In this document: piece after piece, positions 11,471 to 22,313 of the stretch
Numbering within the stretch: the stretch's first letter is position 1
Layout of the letters: each line of letters opens with the position of its first letter
NCBI GenBank assembly: GCA_949130485.1
Contig: OX422184.1
Span: forward strand, 1,962,117-2,026,116
Direction: 5' to 3'
DNA length: 64,000 nt
From: Agelas oroides
Taxonomy: Eukaryota > Porifera > Demospongiae > Agelasida > Agelasidae
Notes under the pieces: generated by a model
Database searches by the model: none
Told to the model about the DNA's origin: nothing
What the model saw: only the letters and a program-made list of their open reading frames with translations
Position numbers and translations under genes: made by a program

Positions 11471-13479
11471 AATTATTGTGACTTACTCTATACGCATGTG
11501 GACAAAGTAGTGATAACTTTACAGGCTCACTGATTCAGATGCAATTTTATGTGATTGCCCCGACGATGGCACAGAATATCACCAGACATCGTTCAGTTCC
11601 AGTGAGAGCAAAATTAATGGCTATTGCATTTCAATGGTGTAATAATACACAATGAGAGTTTCTTGCTTAAGTACTATGACATTTAATTTGTATTACAGGC
11701 TTGTATGCTGACGTAAATGTCAGGTGACTGAATGGGTCAGCCTAAGTCAGTGTATCAGTAGCCTCGAGCATATAGCAATGAGCTAATATTACATTAGCTC
11801 ATTGAAAGTGTTTCTGAAAACAAGTTTATTGAATGCAATCAATGTATGGATGTTCAGAGGCATACAAATCTGGTCATGCCAAGTCATTTGCATGTCCTTA
11901 CTGTGTCTAACCATACAAGTCGCATGTCCATGGGTTGTAAGGTTCTGAAGATACATGAAACATGATTCATTTTATGGGTTCAATTCCAAATCTAATGGGA
12001 ATGCAGTAGTGACATATGTAGGAATTAGAAGGCACAAAATCCCAACTCATACACACCAAGGTTCATGAAATATGTATGGTAGACATTCATATGCTCATAC
12101 CTCCACACCTAATGAGATCGTCACAACACTTTAATATAGGTATGGTCACACAGAGTTTCCAATGCGTACGTACCAAAACCACGAAACAGGATTGATTTCA
12201 TGGGCTCGCAGTTCCAAATCTAATGTGGATGTCACAATACGTACGTCAACACAGCCTTATAAAAGCCAAACTTTGCTGTCTCCCACATTACCAGTTCCAT
12301 GTCCATAAGTTGTAGGGTTCAGGAGAAATTACCAATGCATGCAAAACCACAAAACATGGTTATTTCAAGGATTCACAGCTCCAAATGTGATGGGGTTGTC
12401 ACCATGCTTGAATGCGTTTTTATAAAGTTCGATCCTTTCTGTGTCCAATGGTACAAGTTCCATATTCGTAGAGGGAAGGGTTCAGGAGGTACAGTCACAC
12501 AAGTTTACCCATGTGCACAAAAATCATGAAACATGGTTGCTTTAATGGCCTCACAGCTCCATATCTGATTGGAATGTCACAAGACTTTTACACATCCATT
12601 TAAACTTCAATCTTTGCTGCATCCAATGGTACAAGTCCCATGTCCATAGGTCATAGGGTTCAGGAGATATGATTAGACAAAGTTACCCATGCGCACCAAA
12701 ACCACAAAACATGGTTAACTTCACCAGCTTATAGCTCCAAATCTAATGGGGATGTCACCAGGATTTTCAGAAAGCAGAGAAACAGATCTTTAATCTGGTC
12801 CAAGTCCGGTCTTGATAGCACCCTGCGTTCATGCGCTACAGGCGCTTGAATCTCACCAATTTCAGAGGCTTCAAGCTGGACCCGACTTTTACAACGTCCT
12901 CACATACCGACGGGAGGAGTAACAGCGGTCTCGACAGCTGTGTGGACTCTTGACCACCTGAATTACACATATTTTGAAGGATAGGTCGTTCGAACAAACA
13001 CAGCTTGGAACAGATGGTGCCGAAATCTGCCGTCTGACACGGCTCTTTCATTGTACGACAACCGCATAACTCCGATTATCATAACGGATATCACCGGAAG
13101 GTGTAACATACGAATACGAAATCCGTATAAGGGAAATGTACCACTTATGAAACACTTAAGCATTTAATTCTCTAACTTATGTTTAGCAATGGACCTACCC
13201 ACCATACTTGGTACACAAGTAGTTTCATGGTAGTCCTAACTAGATCTCTAAAAACAGTTTGATTACACTATTGGTAACTTGACAACACTCATTAATGTAT
13301 TAGCTTTTAAGGTATTAATTATGAAACACAAGTACCACTTATGAAACACTTAACATTTAACTTCATTAAACAATCATCAACACACCATTTTTGATACACA
13401 AGTTGGTCTGTAGTTGTACTAACTAGACGCAAATGAACTGGTTGATTGCATAAACAGTGAGCCTATACTAGTAATAGTT

Positions 13480-13590
13480 ACATCCCTCTCTGGGGGGTGG
13501 TCGTTTTACACATTGGTGTCGGGGCGTAGCCTGACACCAATGTGTACGACCACACCCCAGGGAGGGATAACATGTTGCCTAGGCAACATC
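13480..13590. repeat. Second foldback unit of the CCCTCC...GGGAGGG family
   Basis: CATCCCTCTCTGGGG is inverted as CCCCAGGGAGGGAT, and ACACATTGGTGTCG as GACACCAATGTGT, followed by TGTTGCCTAGGCAACA. It lies in the extra segment of the right arm of the Mutator-like element. Confidence 0.6.
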
Positions 13591-13959
13591 ACTGTTTTTG
13601 TGGTACATGATAATGTGAAACTGAACAACATTACTGATTTTTTATGAACCGTTTCATAATAGGAGTTGTTTCATAGTTAGTACCTATACCTTACTTGCAC
13701 TACCTCCTCTGGGATTTGGGTGAGGGGTGAGGAGGGAGTGTGGTAAGATAGAGTGGCTGACTTAAATGATCCCCATGTGTTACACGTGGGACAAGTGACT
13801 TATACGTTTCCCATGTGTTACAAGTGGGAAATTAAGTCAAAATATGTACGACCAGCACCGACTATGAGTACGGGTTGAACCTTTTCTGTATGCATTTGTA
13901 ATAACTGTTGCACTCTGTATTTCACTGGCTCTTGTTTGCCTTCTTTTCATACATTACAG

Positions 13960-14480
13960 ATTGCACAAGTTCAGCTGCAGGCCTCGTTCTTGTGCACCTG
14001 GTTATTACTTCAACCCGCGTAGTTGCCGGTGTGAACGACGATGCGGAATAATCCATTGCCCAGGCAACCAGAAATTCAACCCCAGTACTTGCCGGTGCGA
14101 GTGTCCAAAATTTCATTGTCCAGGCAACCAGCGACCCAACCCCATTACCTACCGCTCTGTGTGTCCAAAATTTCACTGCCCAGGCAACCAGAATTTCAAT
14201 CCCCGTATACCTGCTGGTGTGAGTGTCCGAGAAGATTCCATTGCCCAGGCACCAGCGACCCAACCCCATTACCTATCGCTGTGTGTGTCCAAAATTTCGC
14301 TGCCCAGGCAACCAGAATTTCAATCCCCGTACCTGCCGGTGTGAGTGTCCGAGAAGATTCCATTGCCCAGGAAACCAGTAACCCAACCCCATTACCTGCC
14401 GATGTGATTGTCTGTTACGACGTCCTATTTGCATCCCACCAAAAGTTTTCAATTTTGCTTCATGCGGAACTTTTTGTTGA
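13960..14480 (+). pseudogene. CXCXC gene B exon 2, copy B1, decayed
   Basis: Sequence after the CATTACAG acceptor resembles gene A exon 2 (C-A-P-G-Y-Y-F-N, then CPGNQKFNPSTCRCEC). It has lost two bases just after the acceptor, two of the module cysteines (TAC and TCT codons), gained TA near 14203 (CCCGTATACC), lost one base in CCAGGCACCAGCG, and has a TAA where CGA is expected near 14375. It cannot encode an intact array from a phase-0 exon 1. Its 3' flank still resembles the C and A 3' UTRs. Confidence 0.7.
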
Positions 14481-15588
14481 ACATGCATGGACAGGTTCAA
14501 CTATACCACTGCTACTGAATTCAAATTGTCTTCGGTGTCTGATATATAGTAAACTCTCAGATCAATAGGCTGAAACTATGCATGTGTTTGATATAATTTT
14601 TTCACAGGGAAAAATCAATTGCAGTTGACTATTACAATGCTGTGCTTCTGTTACAGTTGGATTGTTGCTTAACAGGAAGCAAGGCACTGACTGACTATCT
14701 TGCCCTGTGCTTTTATGTGTAAGTAAAACTGAAGAAATAATAAGCATAGATCCAGCAAAGATACAAATTTAGAAAATACGCTCTGGTATATAATTATGCA
14801 ACATTTTTGGCAATTGTTTACACATGCAGTATCCACAAATTCATAGGTATAATGTAACTCTATTTTTTTAGGTCCCCCTAGACCTGTGTGGGATCATAGC
14901 CTGCTATAAAAAACATCTCATCACAACTGCTTTATACTTGAGTATGGTTCTGTGCTGCATGTATTATATTATTATGCTTACAGGAATTTCTGCAACACCC
15001 ATGCTGCTCTATTTTTTTAGGTCCCCCTAGGCCTGTGTGGGATCATGCTGCTCCATCTATAGCAGCAGAATCTTACATGGAACATGTCACCATGCTAACA
15101 GAAGATCACACTGCATGCAGATGTTCCTTGTACATGCAGCAAACTGTAGACATTCCCAGTGCAGCTGCATGCATGCATGATGAGGCCTGATTAATGGCCA
15201 AAACTTGTCACGTGCAGTGGGTGACTTTGAATAACATCTAGTCTGCCTTTTGTTTTAGGAAAATGTGGATGATTGGTTATTTATTCATTTAGGTGTTTAA
15301 CCATTAGCTCTCGTGCAGCCTAGATAACTGTAGCTATGCAACTGAAGTTCCAGCTATGAGACCTGAGTAAGTCTTCATGCATACTATAGGCTTGAAGAAA
15401 CAGCACTATACAAGATGGCTTTACATTTTTAAACTATAGTATGACTGTAGTATTGAAAAAGAATGTCTCAAGCCTGAGATTATCCCCAAGCGGTAATATT
15501 GTATTAAAATATGGCTTGGAAACCCTGAACCACTTGTATTAATAAATTGATTTGTCTTATGATAGTACTGTGATGACTGTTGACAAAA

Positions 15589-15596
15589 TATAAAAT
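15589..15596 (+). promoter_or_regulatory. TATA box of gene C1
   Basis: TATAAAAT, 156 bases before the ATG at 15752, within a block (TGTTGACAAAATATAAAATA) that is identical in C2. Confidence 0.5.
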
Positions 15597-15751
15597 AGGC
15601 TTGCACTAGCTTTGATACTACAGCTAAGTCGCTCTGCAGCAGCAAACACCCTTGAGCTATCCAGTATTGGAATTCAGAAGAAGCTACCTTGGGTATAGAT
15701 TAGTTTCCCAGCAACACGGCTGTTGGATTCAAATTTTCCTCCAGGCAAGAT

Positions 15752-16838
15752 ATGAAAATGACTACTGTGAAAATTGCAGGATTCCTTGTGGTACTTCTTG
15801 CAGTTTTGCTGGTAAGCATTAGAGAACTAGAATATTGCCATTCCGTATTAATCTTTAATACTGCATGATTATCACTAATGAAAGATTTTAGAGACACGAT
15901 TAAACATCCCTAGTCTAATTTCCTACCTCTAGCCTTGTATTGGAACTTTAGCAGCGAGGAGACTCTCTTTATCTGGATTTTTTTTTTCAATTATTTTGCG
16001 AGGGTAGGCCCTAATCGGCGCGGTTTTCGCGGATTTACGATCCCCATTCCGCGAAAAGTTTACTCCGCGGTTTTAAGTCGCATTGCACAACTCTCTAAGG
16101 TGAACTGTGTGGCCCACTTACAACGCAGGACCCTTCATCCACAATAAGGTATAGTTTACCAAGCTAAACCCCCCCTCTAACTTTACCTAGGTGACTGACA
16201 GTAGCAAAACTCCACCCAGCTCAGTCAACCCAGTGCGCGCGCGAGCTTATACGCCACATCTTCACCTTGCGATGGCGTCTCCAGCTCAAAAACGAGCAAG
16301 GCACTGGAGGCTTTTGGTGATCACAAGTAAGTCAATGTTTCGCTCTTTAGACGCGCCATTTTCTATGCTGTGATAGCCAAATCCCGCTCACCATTGTTTT
16401 GCGCATGAGTAGTAGGTTTCTCGCGGCACGCATACAGCACAACTATATTTTATTGCTTGCGTGTCTTCTTCTTTCATGTCACAGGTTGCACAAGCCAGCT
16501 CTTGCAGGCGTCGTTACTGTGCTCAAGGGTGGTCCTTGAACTTGCATACTTGTCGATGCGAGAAGACTCAAGTTTACAAGCAGGGTTACAACCAGCGTTA
16601 CAAGCAGGGTTACAACCAACAACGTTACAATCAGGGTTACAACCACCAGCGTTACGGTTACAACCACCAGCGATACGGTTACAACCACCAGCGTTACAAC
16701 CAGGGTTACAACCACCAGCGTTACGGTTACAAGGGTTACAACCACCAGCGTTACAACCAGGGTTACAAGCAGCGTTACAACCAGGGTTACAACCAGCGTT
16801 ACAACCAGGGTTACAAGCAGCGTTACAACCAGGGTTAG
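15752..16838 (+). CDS. CXCXC gene C1: secreted Tyr/Asn/Gln-repeat protein
   Basis: Exon 1 (15752-15811) encodes a 20-residue signal peptide (MKMTTVKIAGFLVVLLAVLL) with a GTAAGC donor in phase 0. Exon 2 (16485-16838) follows TGTCACAG and begins V-A-Q-A-S-S-C. The product is about 137 aa. One cysteine module (YCAQGWSLNLHTCRCE) is followed by about 95 residues of repeats such as GYNQRYNQ and GYNHQRYG, with Tyr at nearly every third or fourth position. Tyr-rich low-complexity tails are common in secreted adhesive, silk-like and crosslinked matrix proteins; that role is inference. The long C2-type cysteine array is absent, so C1 is either a contracted copy or the ancestral state. The other forward and reverse frames across the repeat are open only because of its periodicity. 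Confidence 0.8.
16272..16328 (+). other. Conserved small open frame in gene C intron 1
   Basis: An ATGG start in good context opens MASPAQKRARHWRLLVIT, followed by a CACAAGTAAGT donor-like sequence. The same frame is preserved in C2 at 23665-23721. It could be an alternative first exon or a relic of an inserted element. I do not recognise the peptide. Confidence 0.25.
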
Positions 16839-16941
16839 GATCATGGACACTCAAACCTTGAACTCAACAACTGCACCGTCTTTGTCCTACAGCTAGAACA
16901 GTTACTGAAACCCTTAGCATAATGTTTGATTACTGCTTTTA

Positions 16942-16947
16942 AATAAA
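16942..16947 (+). terminator. Gene C1 polyadenylation signal AATAAA
   Basis: AATAAA within TTTTAAATAAAACCGATTGC, 104 bases after the stop and conserved in C2. Confidence 0.6.
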
Positions 16948-17035
16948 ACCGATTGCAGTTGGCTTATTAAAAGTTTTTGCTTTTGCCAAGTGGGAAGCGA
17001 TACCTGCATGCTGCATTGACGTATACACATGTATC

Positions 17036-17270
17036 AAGAGCGCATAAGAACGGTCGGCAAAGAGCGTGTAACTCCAATAGAAGCCCACAGTCCGGTCAAA
17101 AGTATGAACCATACTAAAAATAGAACACCTGGCAGGTGCTTAGCAACAATGGCGCGCAGCTGCGCAGTAGGTGTTACTATTTTTATTACGGTTCAACAAT
17201 TCCGACCGGTTTCAAATTTACGGAGTTACACGCTTACTCTAGCAGCCCGTTCTTATGCGCTCTTGCATGA
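17036..17270. repeat. 235-bp palindromic element, copy in segment 1
   Basis: CAAGAGCGCATAAGAACGG at the left end is inverted as CCGTTCTTATGCGCTCTTG at the right. Inner arms share GTGTAACTCC / GGAGTTACAC and CCGGTC / GACCGG. It is present at the same place in copy 2 (24836-25072), so it predates the duplication. Confidence 0.7.
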
Positions 17271-18372
17271 GTAATAAAAACGATACAAGAGCATGTTCTA
17301 CCATGACGTCGCCTGCAGAGCGGCAGCGGCGATCGGTAGGATTGCCGCGATACGTGCATGCATCACCAAACTATAGTGGTAACGAGAAAAGGAGGGAACA
17401 TCGTCGGGCAGTTCATGTGCAGCGCGCGCGGTAAACCGCGGATTCGGCAGCAGTGAAGGCATGCAGGTAGTCTCGCGTGGCCACACCCCGTTCCGCAAGA
17501 GAGGGAAGGGGTCTGGTAACTTCCGTTACAGCACCCCGCACTGCACTGTGGAGTGCAGTATTCGGTCACATGAGTGCTGTTATCACAACTTCAATAGGAA
17601 ATTACAAGTGTGAAACAAACTGTGAAACCACAAGCAGCTGCTTTGTCAGTCTTCGCGAGATAATTCACACACACAAAAAAAAAAACAAAAAAAAAACATG
17701 CAACAATTAAGCTTAAGACAACAAAAAATGAATACGACGCAGGCGATATTGTCACTTTGCATGTGCGCAAAGAATATATCACTCGTAAGAAGTCGGGAAA
17801 GCTATTGCGCTTGTCAACATGCAGTTCATGTCGGGAAGCCACTGAGACAATATTTACTCGTTCGCGAGCACTTTGTGAGCTGCATGCTAAACTCGACCTG
17901 CAGCCTGGGATTAGAGTTTTGTAACGTGTTTGGCATATCATGCATGAACAATCAATAAACCACATCTCCCTGGATACAAAAGCCTGCCTAGATTTTATGC
18001 AAAGTAACTAAAGTCACCCTATATACCAGCTGCAGGCCTCATCAGCTGCGCTGGGGTGAGCATGCATGATATAGATAATGCATGCACTTGCAACGCCTAT
18101 CACTGCCGCACTTTCTATTGACTGCGACATCAAACCTGCATGTAAAGATGCTGTTCTTATATATTCTCCAAGGTGTTATAAACCTTGCTGTTGTTTTCTC
18201 AGTTTTTCTCTTGTACTCTGTACACTGTACGTATATCTCTTGGCCGAAGTGATTAAAACTTGGTACAGAATAGCTCTCTCCGAAAGCCATCATACTTGTT
18301 GCCTGTTTTCCATTTGCAAGAAACTTGCTGCATGTGGCGTGTAGCTAGCAACATTCTGCTGCTAAATAAAGC

Positions 18373-18638
18373 AAAATTAAGGAATTTAGATGTTATGAGA
18401 CGAAAATAGAGGAAAGTGAAAAAGGCCGGCAGCCGCCGGGAGTCGAACCCAGGACACCTCTGGCTTGAGCTGCCAGTGCTAAAGGATTCTGAGGGTTGGT
18501 GGTTGTCCGGTTGCCGTAGCTCAGTGACAGAGCACTGGCGGCTCAAGCCAGAGGTGTCCTGGGTTCGACTCCCGGCGGCTGCCGGCCTTTTTCACTTTCC
18601 TCTATTTTCGTCTCATAACATCTAAATTCCTTAATTTT
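18373..18638. mobile_element. 266-bp foldback element carrying a tRNA-like sequence
   Basis: Near-perfect arms run from AAAATTAAGGAATTTAGATG to CATCTAAATTCCTTAATTTT and include GGCCGGCAGCCGCCGGGAGT inverted. The loop is about 50 bases. Duplication copy 2 (near 26975) has only GCAAAATTGTTGTGC, so the insertion followed the duplication. The right arm plus loop holds a tRNA-like cloverleaf; the left arm holds an inverted partial copy. Confidence 0.7.
18510..18583 (+). tRNA. tRNA-like sequence (probable tRNA-derived repeat)
   Basis: The segment has A-box-like TAGCTCAGTGACAGAGCA and B-box-like GGGTTCGACTCC. The acceptor arms GTTGCCG / CGGCTGC pair with one mismatch, the D stem is GCTC/GAGC, the anticodon stem CTGGC/GCCAG, and the T stem CTGGG/CCCGG. 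The anticodon loop GGCTCAA would read CTC but has G instead of U33, and the variable region is longer than usual. A tRNA-derived pseudogene or SINE relic is likelier than a working tRNA. Confidence 0.4.
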
Positions 18639-20334
18639 CAGCATGAGGCAAGATGCTCTGAGCAAGTAGTGTGCTGTTTAACTTTAAATGTCCCTTAAGT
18701 GAAAACAATGTCCATTTATACTTGGAACTTTACAGGCACATCAATTAACTACATGGAACAACAACAACAAAAATTCTGCCTATGTGTAGACGTGGCATTA
18801 TCTTCTAGTTAATCACAGTCATTCATTGCTATTATAAGACAAATAAAAGTCTTTGCATATGTTTAAAGAAATTTTTGTTTTTGATTTATCACATCATCAG
18901 TATGGTTTTCACTACAGATTCTTAGGTATAGTCATTTGGTGTCAGTTGTTACTTGTTACAAGAGCCCTGGAACTATCGGATAACTCATCATCAAATTCTG
19001 GTTGTTTTTCAGTTAACCATAAGCATTTTCAAGTGACTCAGAATGTCAGTGCATGTTTTACTTATTGAGATTGACCACATCATCACGTACGAGTGTGCAA
19101 CTCCCATATTGGCACTTAACATGAAGCCCTTCTACGTGTTATAGTGTATATTAGCTGAGTTACACTGTAGCAAAAGGTTGCCTCTTTGCTGCTCTGTTTT
19201 CACAGCTTAGCATATTCAATGCAATGTTTCTTAGTCTACTGGAAAGCAGCTATAGGCCTAGAGTCTCGCATGGCACACTCTTTTACGTCGAGTAAGCCTC
19301 AGTTATCTCGCGCAGCGTTTAAAATACACGCGTACTACGGACTCCTAGGAGCCACTGATTCCAGATGTAAAAAGTGCCTAAGCGTAAATGCATCATGGAG
19401 GAGACGTGCCGCAGACGTATTTTACATCACACCCAGTGAATTTCGTACTGCAAGCGATGGACGCGCGCAAGGCTGGCTACAAAAATACCATAGAGGAAAA
19501 CTAGTACTCGATCCTCAGTCTTACCTCGATGGGAAATTTTGCTATTTTAAGTATTATTCTATAGGACCGTCGGCGCTGCAACGGTTGGGGCTTATTTTAG
19601 GCTGCTAGTATATAACACATTGGGAACGTTTAATTAAGTCACCTGTCCCACGTGTAACACATGGGGAACATATAAGTCACCTGTCCCACGTGTAACACAT
19701 GGGGAACATTTAAGTCAGACTTAAACGGTCAGTGATTAACTTTCTTTATATTTCATTGACCGTTTATTCTTTTCTCTAATGGTTTATGCAATGTATGCAA
19801 AGGGCAAAGCACTTAATGCTATCAGAAGAGCTAGCCCAAGAATACAAAACAAGACAAGAACTTAAACAGGACGAAACATATAATTACAGACCAAGTGACC
19901 AGCATCAAGGGGGAATTTAAAAAGAAAGTGAGGATGAATTAAACTTGCGCTTAAATGAAAAGGTTGAAGGAGCACAGACAATATACTGTCAGGTAAACAA
20001 TTCCACAGGTGAGTACAGCTGATAAAAAAAGATGATTGATATAAGGAAGTTCTGGCGAAAGGAGTGGCGAGAGGGTAGGAGTGATGGTGCCTTGGATTAG
20101 GATTTGGGTGAGGAGTGAGGAGGGAGTGTGGTAAGATAGAGTGGCTGACTTAAATGATCCCCATGTGTTACACGTGGGACAAGTGACTTATACGTTTCCC
20201 ATGTGTTACAAGTGGGAAATATTTTAAGTCAAAATACGTACGACCAGCACTGACTATGAGCGCAGGTTGAACCGTTTCTGTATGTATTTGTAATAACTGT
20301 TGCACTCCATATTTCACTGGCTCTTGTTCGCCTA

Positions 20335-20622
20335 TTCAGCTGCAAGCCTCGTTCTTGTGCACCTGGTTATTACTTCAACCCGTGTAGTTGCCGGTGTGAA
20401 CAACAATGCGGAATAATCCATTGCCCAGGCAACCAGAAATTCAACCCCAGTACTTGCCGGTGCAAGTGTCCAAAATTTCATTGCCCAGGCAACCATCGAC
20501 CCAACCCCATTACCTGCCGCTGTGTGTGTCCAAAATTTCGCTGCCCAGGCAACCAGAATTTCAATCCCCGTACCTGCCGGTGTGAGTGTCCGAGAAGATT
20601 CCATTGCCCAGAAAACCAGTAA
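20335..20622 (+). pseudogene. CXCXC gene B exon 2, copy B2 (open but orphan)
   Basis: The frame from TTCAGCTGC to TAA at 20620-20622 is open for about 95 codons. It encodes an N-terminal C-A-P-G-Y-Y-F-N module and four CPGNQ-type modules ending C-P-E-N-Q. The original acceptor and first codons have been deleted relative to B1 (CCTATTCAGC joins directly to the body). No signal exon lies nearby, and the only obvious new acceptor would be in the wrong phase. Cysteine-rich coding continues past the TAA, as in B1, so the stop predates the duplication. Confidence 0.6.
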
Positions 20623-20994
20623 CCCAACCCCATTACCTGCCGATGTGATTGTCTGTTACGACTTCCTATTTGCATCCCACCAAAAGTTTTCAATTTTGCT
20701 TCATGCAGATGTCAGTGCCCCCATGGAACCTTTTGTTGAACATGCATGGACAGGTTCAACTATACCACTGCTACTGAACTCAAAAACTGTATTGTCTTTC
20801 AGTATCTGTAAACTCTCTGATCAATAGGCTGAAACGATGCATGTGTTTGATATAATCTTTTCACAGGGAAAAATCAATTGCAGTTGACTATTACAATGCT
20901 GTGCTTCTGTTACAGTTGGATTGTTGCTAAGCAGGAAGCAAGGCACTGACTGACTATCTTACCCTGTGCTTTTATGTGTAAGTAAAACTGAAGA

Positions 20995-22313
20995 AATAAT
21001 TTTAATGACAAGAGAAGCCGGGGTGGCTTATAAGTCAATAAAGTATGAACTGTGTAATTTAAAGGCTAAATGTACAAACTTGGCTAAGGAGTTTACGACT
21101 GCTGTGTTTCTGGATGTTAACAGACGGATAAATTTGTCTCTAGTGGAGAGATACATGAAGCTTGGGTGGAATTTATCAATGACAGTGTACAGTTCATCCC
21201 TCAGGTCATTATATACAGGACAGACACATACGAAATGAACTTCATCCTCGATACAGTTGCATAATTTGCAAAGTCTCTGTTCTGGGGGGATGGAGCATGG
21301 TTTGTGGTACCTTCCCAGTTCTATCTGAAGCCTGTGACAACTCACTCTCAACTTGGTGAGAGCTATACGATACTTTGCTACCTTGACTTGAGAGAGGTAA
21401 CTCTCCAGTTCGAATCGGGACTTGAACAGTCTGTAAGTTCGTAGTTTGTTTCCTGCTTCACCTCTCTTGCTAGTCTGTCTGCTAAGTTCACTGTTCCAGA
21501 GCTGAATAAACTGATCTCTGTAGCGTATCATTACTTGCTCTATTTCTCTTCGTCCACAACCCTGTGGAGTGAATGCGAACGACATACCAGCCTTGTCAAA
21601 TAGCTGTTTTACCTCTGTTACCCAGGTGGTTTTACCAGTTTGATGCATCCAAGTGGATAGATGAAAGGCCTCTCTGAGGAGATCTGGAATCTCCTCTGAG
21701 CAGAGTCTATTCCAGTAACACAATATCCTTTCTCTCCACAGGAGGTGAAGGGGAAGCTGTCCGAGCTCTCCACGTACGGCCATGTTTGTTGCACTTGGTG
21801 GCAAGTTAAAAATATATTTTAGAAAATGCATTTCTGTTGCCTCCAGCTCTGGATCCACTACATGTCCCCATAGTTCGCAACCGTAAGATAATACTGGCAG
21901 TATCATAACATCAAATAACTTCAGTGCAATGGTGATGGGTGGGTACTTTAACCTTACAAGTAATCTTTGTAGTGCAAATATTGCTTTCTTCCCTTGGTTG
22001 ACCTGGGCTTTCTGAGCTTTATTATAAACATGGTTTGTTGAGAGCCACACTCCCAAATATTTGTATTCCTGTACCATTTCCAGGTTAATACCCTCAAATG
22101 AGAAAGGTGACAGTAATCTTGGCTTTTTCCCAAAAGCACATACTTTGGTTTTATCTATATTTACCTCTAATTTCCACTCTTCACAGAATTCCTCCAGTGA
22201 TCTGAGATGTTTTCTCAACCCCTCCTCACTTGAAGACATCAACACGATATCATCGGCATACATTAGTAGATCAATGGGTCTGTTCCACAGTCTGGTTCCC
22301 ATTTATAGTAGTC
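20995..22313 (-). mobile_element. 5'-truncated non-LTR retrotransposon (LINE)
   Basis: This block interrupts sequence that is continuous in duplication copy 1 at about 14735-14745. The element reads on the minus strand. Its 3' end is on the left, with only a very short A/T tail (CATTAAAATTATT on the minus strand) and no clean target duplication visible. Only the C-terminal part of the reverse transcriptase region remains. Confidence 0.75.
21028..22302 (-). pseudogene. LINE reverse transcriptase fragment
   Basis: A 424-aa open frame begins within the reverse transcriptase palm. Near residues 14-20 is the YADDIVL motif holding two of the catalytic aspartates, followed by thumb-like sequence. 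Near the C terminus is a cysteine/histidine cluster (LCKLCNC ... HFVCVCP) like the zinc-binding tail of jockey/CR1/RTE-type polymerases. The endonuclease and the N-terminal reverse transcriptase motifs are missing, so it cannot move itself. The long uninterrupted frame suggests recent insertion. Clade assignment is uncertain. Confidence 0.8.

Larger units (their letters stand above)
9952..13711. mobile_element. 3.76-kb Mutator-like non-autonomous element with long inverted repeats
   Basis: The ends are CAGAGGAGGTAGTGCAAGTA and its exact inverse. Both are flanked by the 9-base direct repeat GGATTTGGG (9943-9951 and 13712-13720). Duplication copy 2 has the empty site with one GGATTTGGG (near 20099). 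Long inverted arms continue inward, with about 9970-10500 matching 12600-13128 inverted. They contain degenerate tandem units of about 150 bp (TATCTCCTGAACCCTA, GGACATGGAACTTGTAC). The right arm carries about 560 extra bases. A 9-base duplication and long arms are typical of Mutator-like elements. No transposase was recognised, so it is presumed non-autonomous. Confidence 0.75.
9433..13835. mobile_element. Terminal-inverted-repeat element rich in CACGTG, interrupted by a larger element
   Basis: The left end has tandem CCCACGTGTAACACATGGGG units near 9460-9530. The right end (about 13755-13835) carries the inverted equivalents CCCATGTGTTACACGTGGG. The uninterrupted counterpart in duplication copy 2 spans about 19612-20228 (about 615 bp). 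It sits in the intron just before the B exon-2 remnants. Confidence 0.65.
6457..18794. repeat. Tandem segmental duplication, copy 1
   Basis: Sequence from ATTATCTTCTAGTTAATCAC onward matches copy 2 (about 18795-28370) in the same orientation. Shared landmarks in order are the ATTATCTTCTAG block, the TTACGTCGAGTAAGCCTCAG block, the B exon-2 remnant, gene C, a 235-bp palindromic element, and the block ending near TTCTGCCTATG. Copy 1 alone has the 8013 signal exon, the Mutator-like element and the tRNA foldback. Confidence 0.75.

Noticed and set aside
16457-16861. Leu/Gln-rich and Val/Thr-rich frames over the C1 tail
   Set aside because: Periodicity shadows of the Tyr/Asn/Gln repeat; not in phase with exon 1.
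18510-18583. Functional tRNA gene call
   Set aside because: G in place of U33, an acceptor mismatch, a long variable region and location in a perfect foldback favour a tRNA-derived repeat; kept only as a low-confidence tRNA-like feature.
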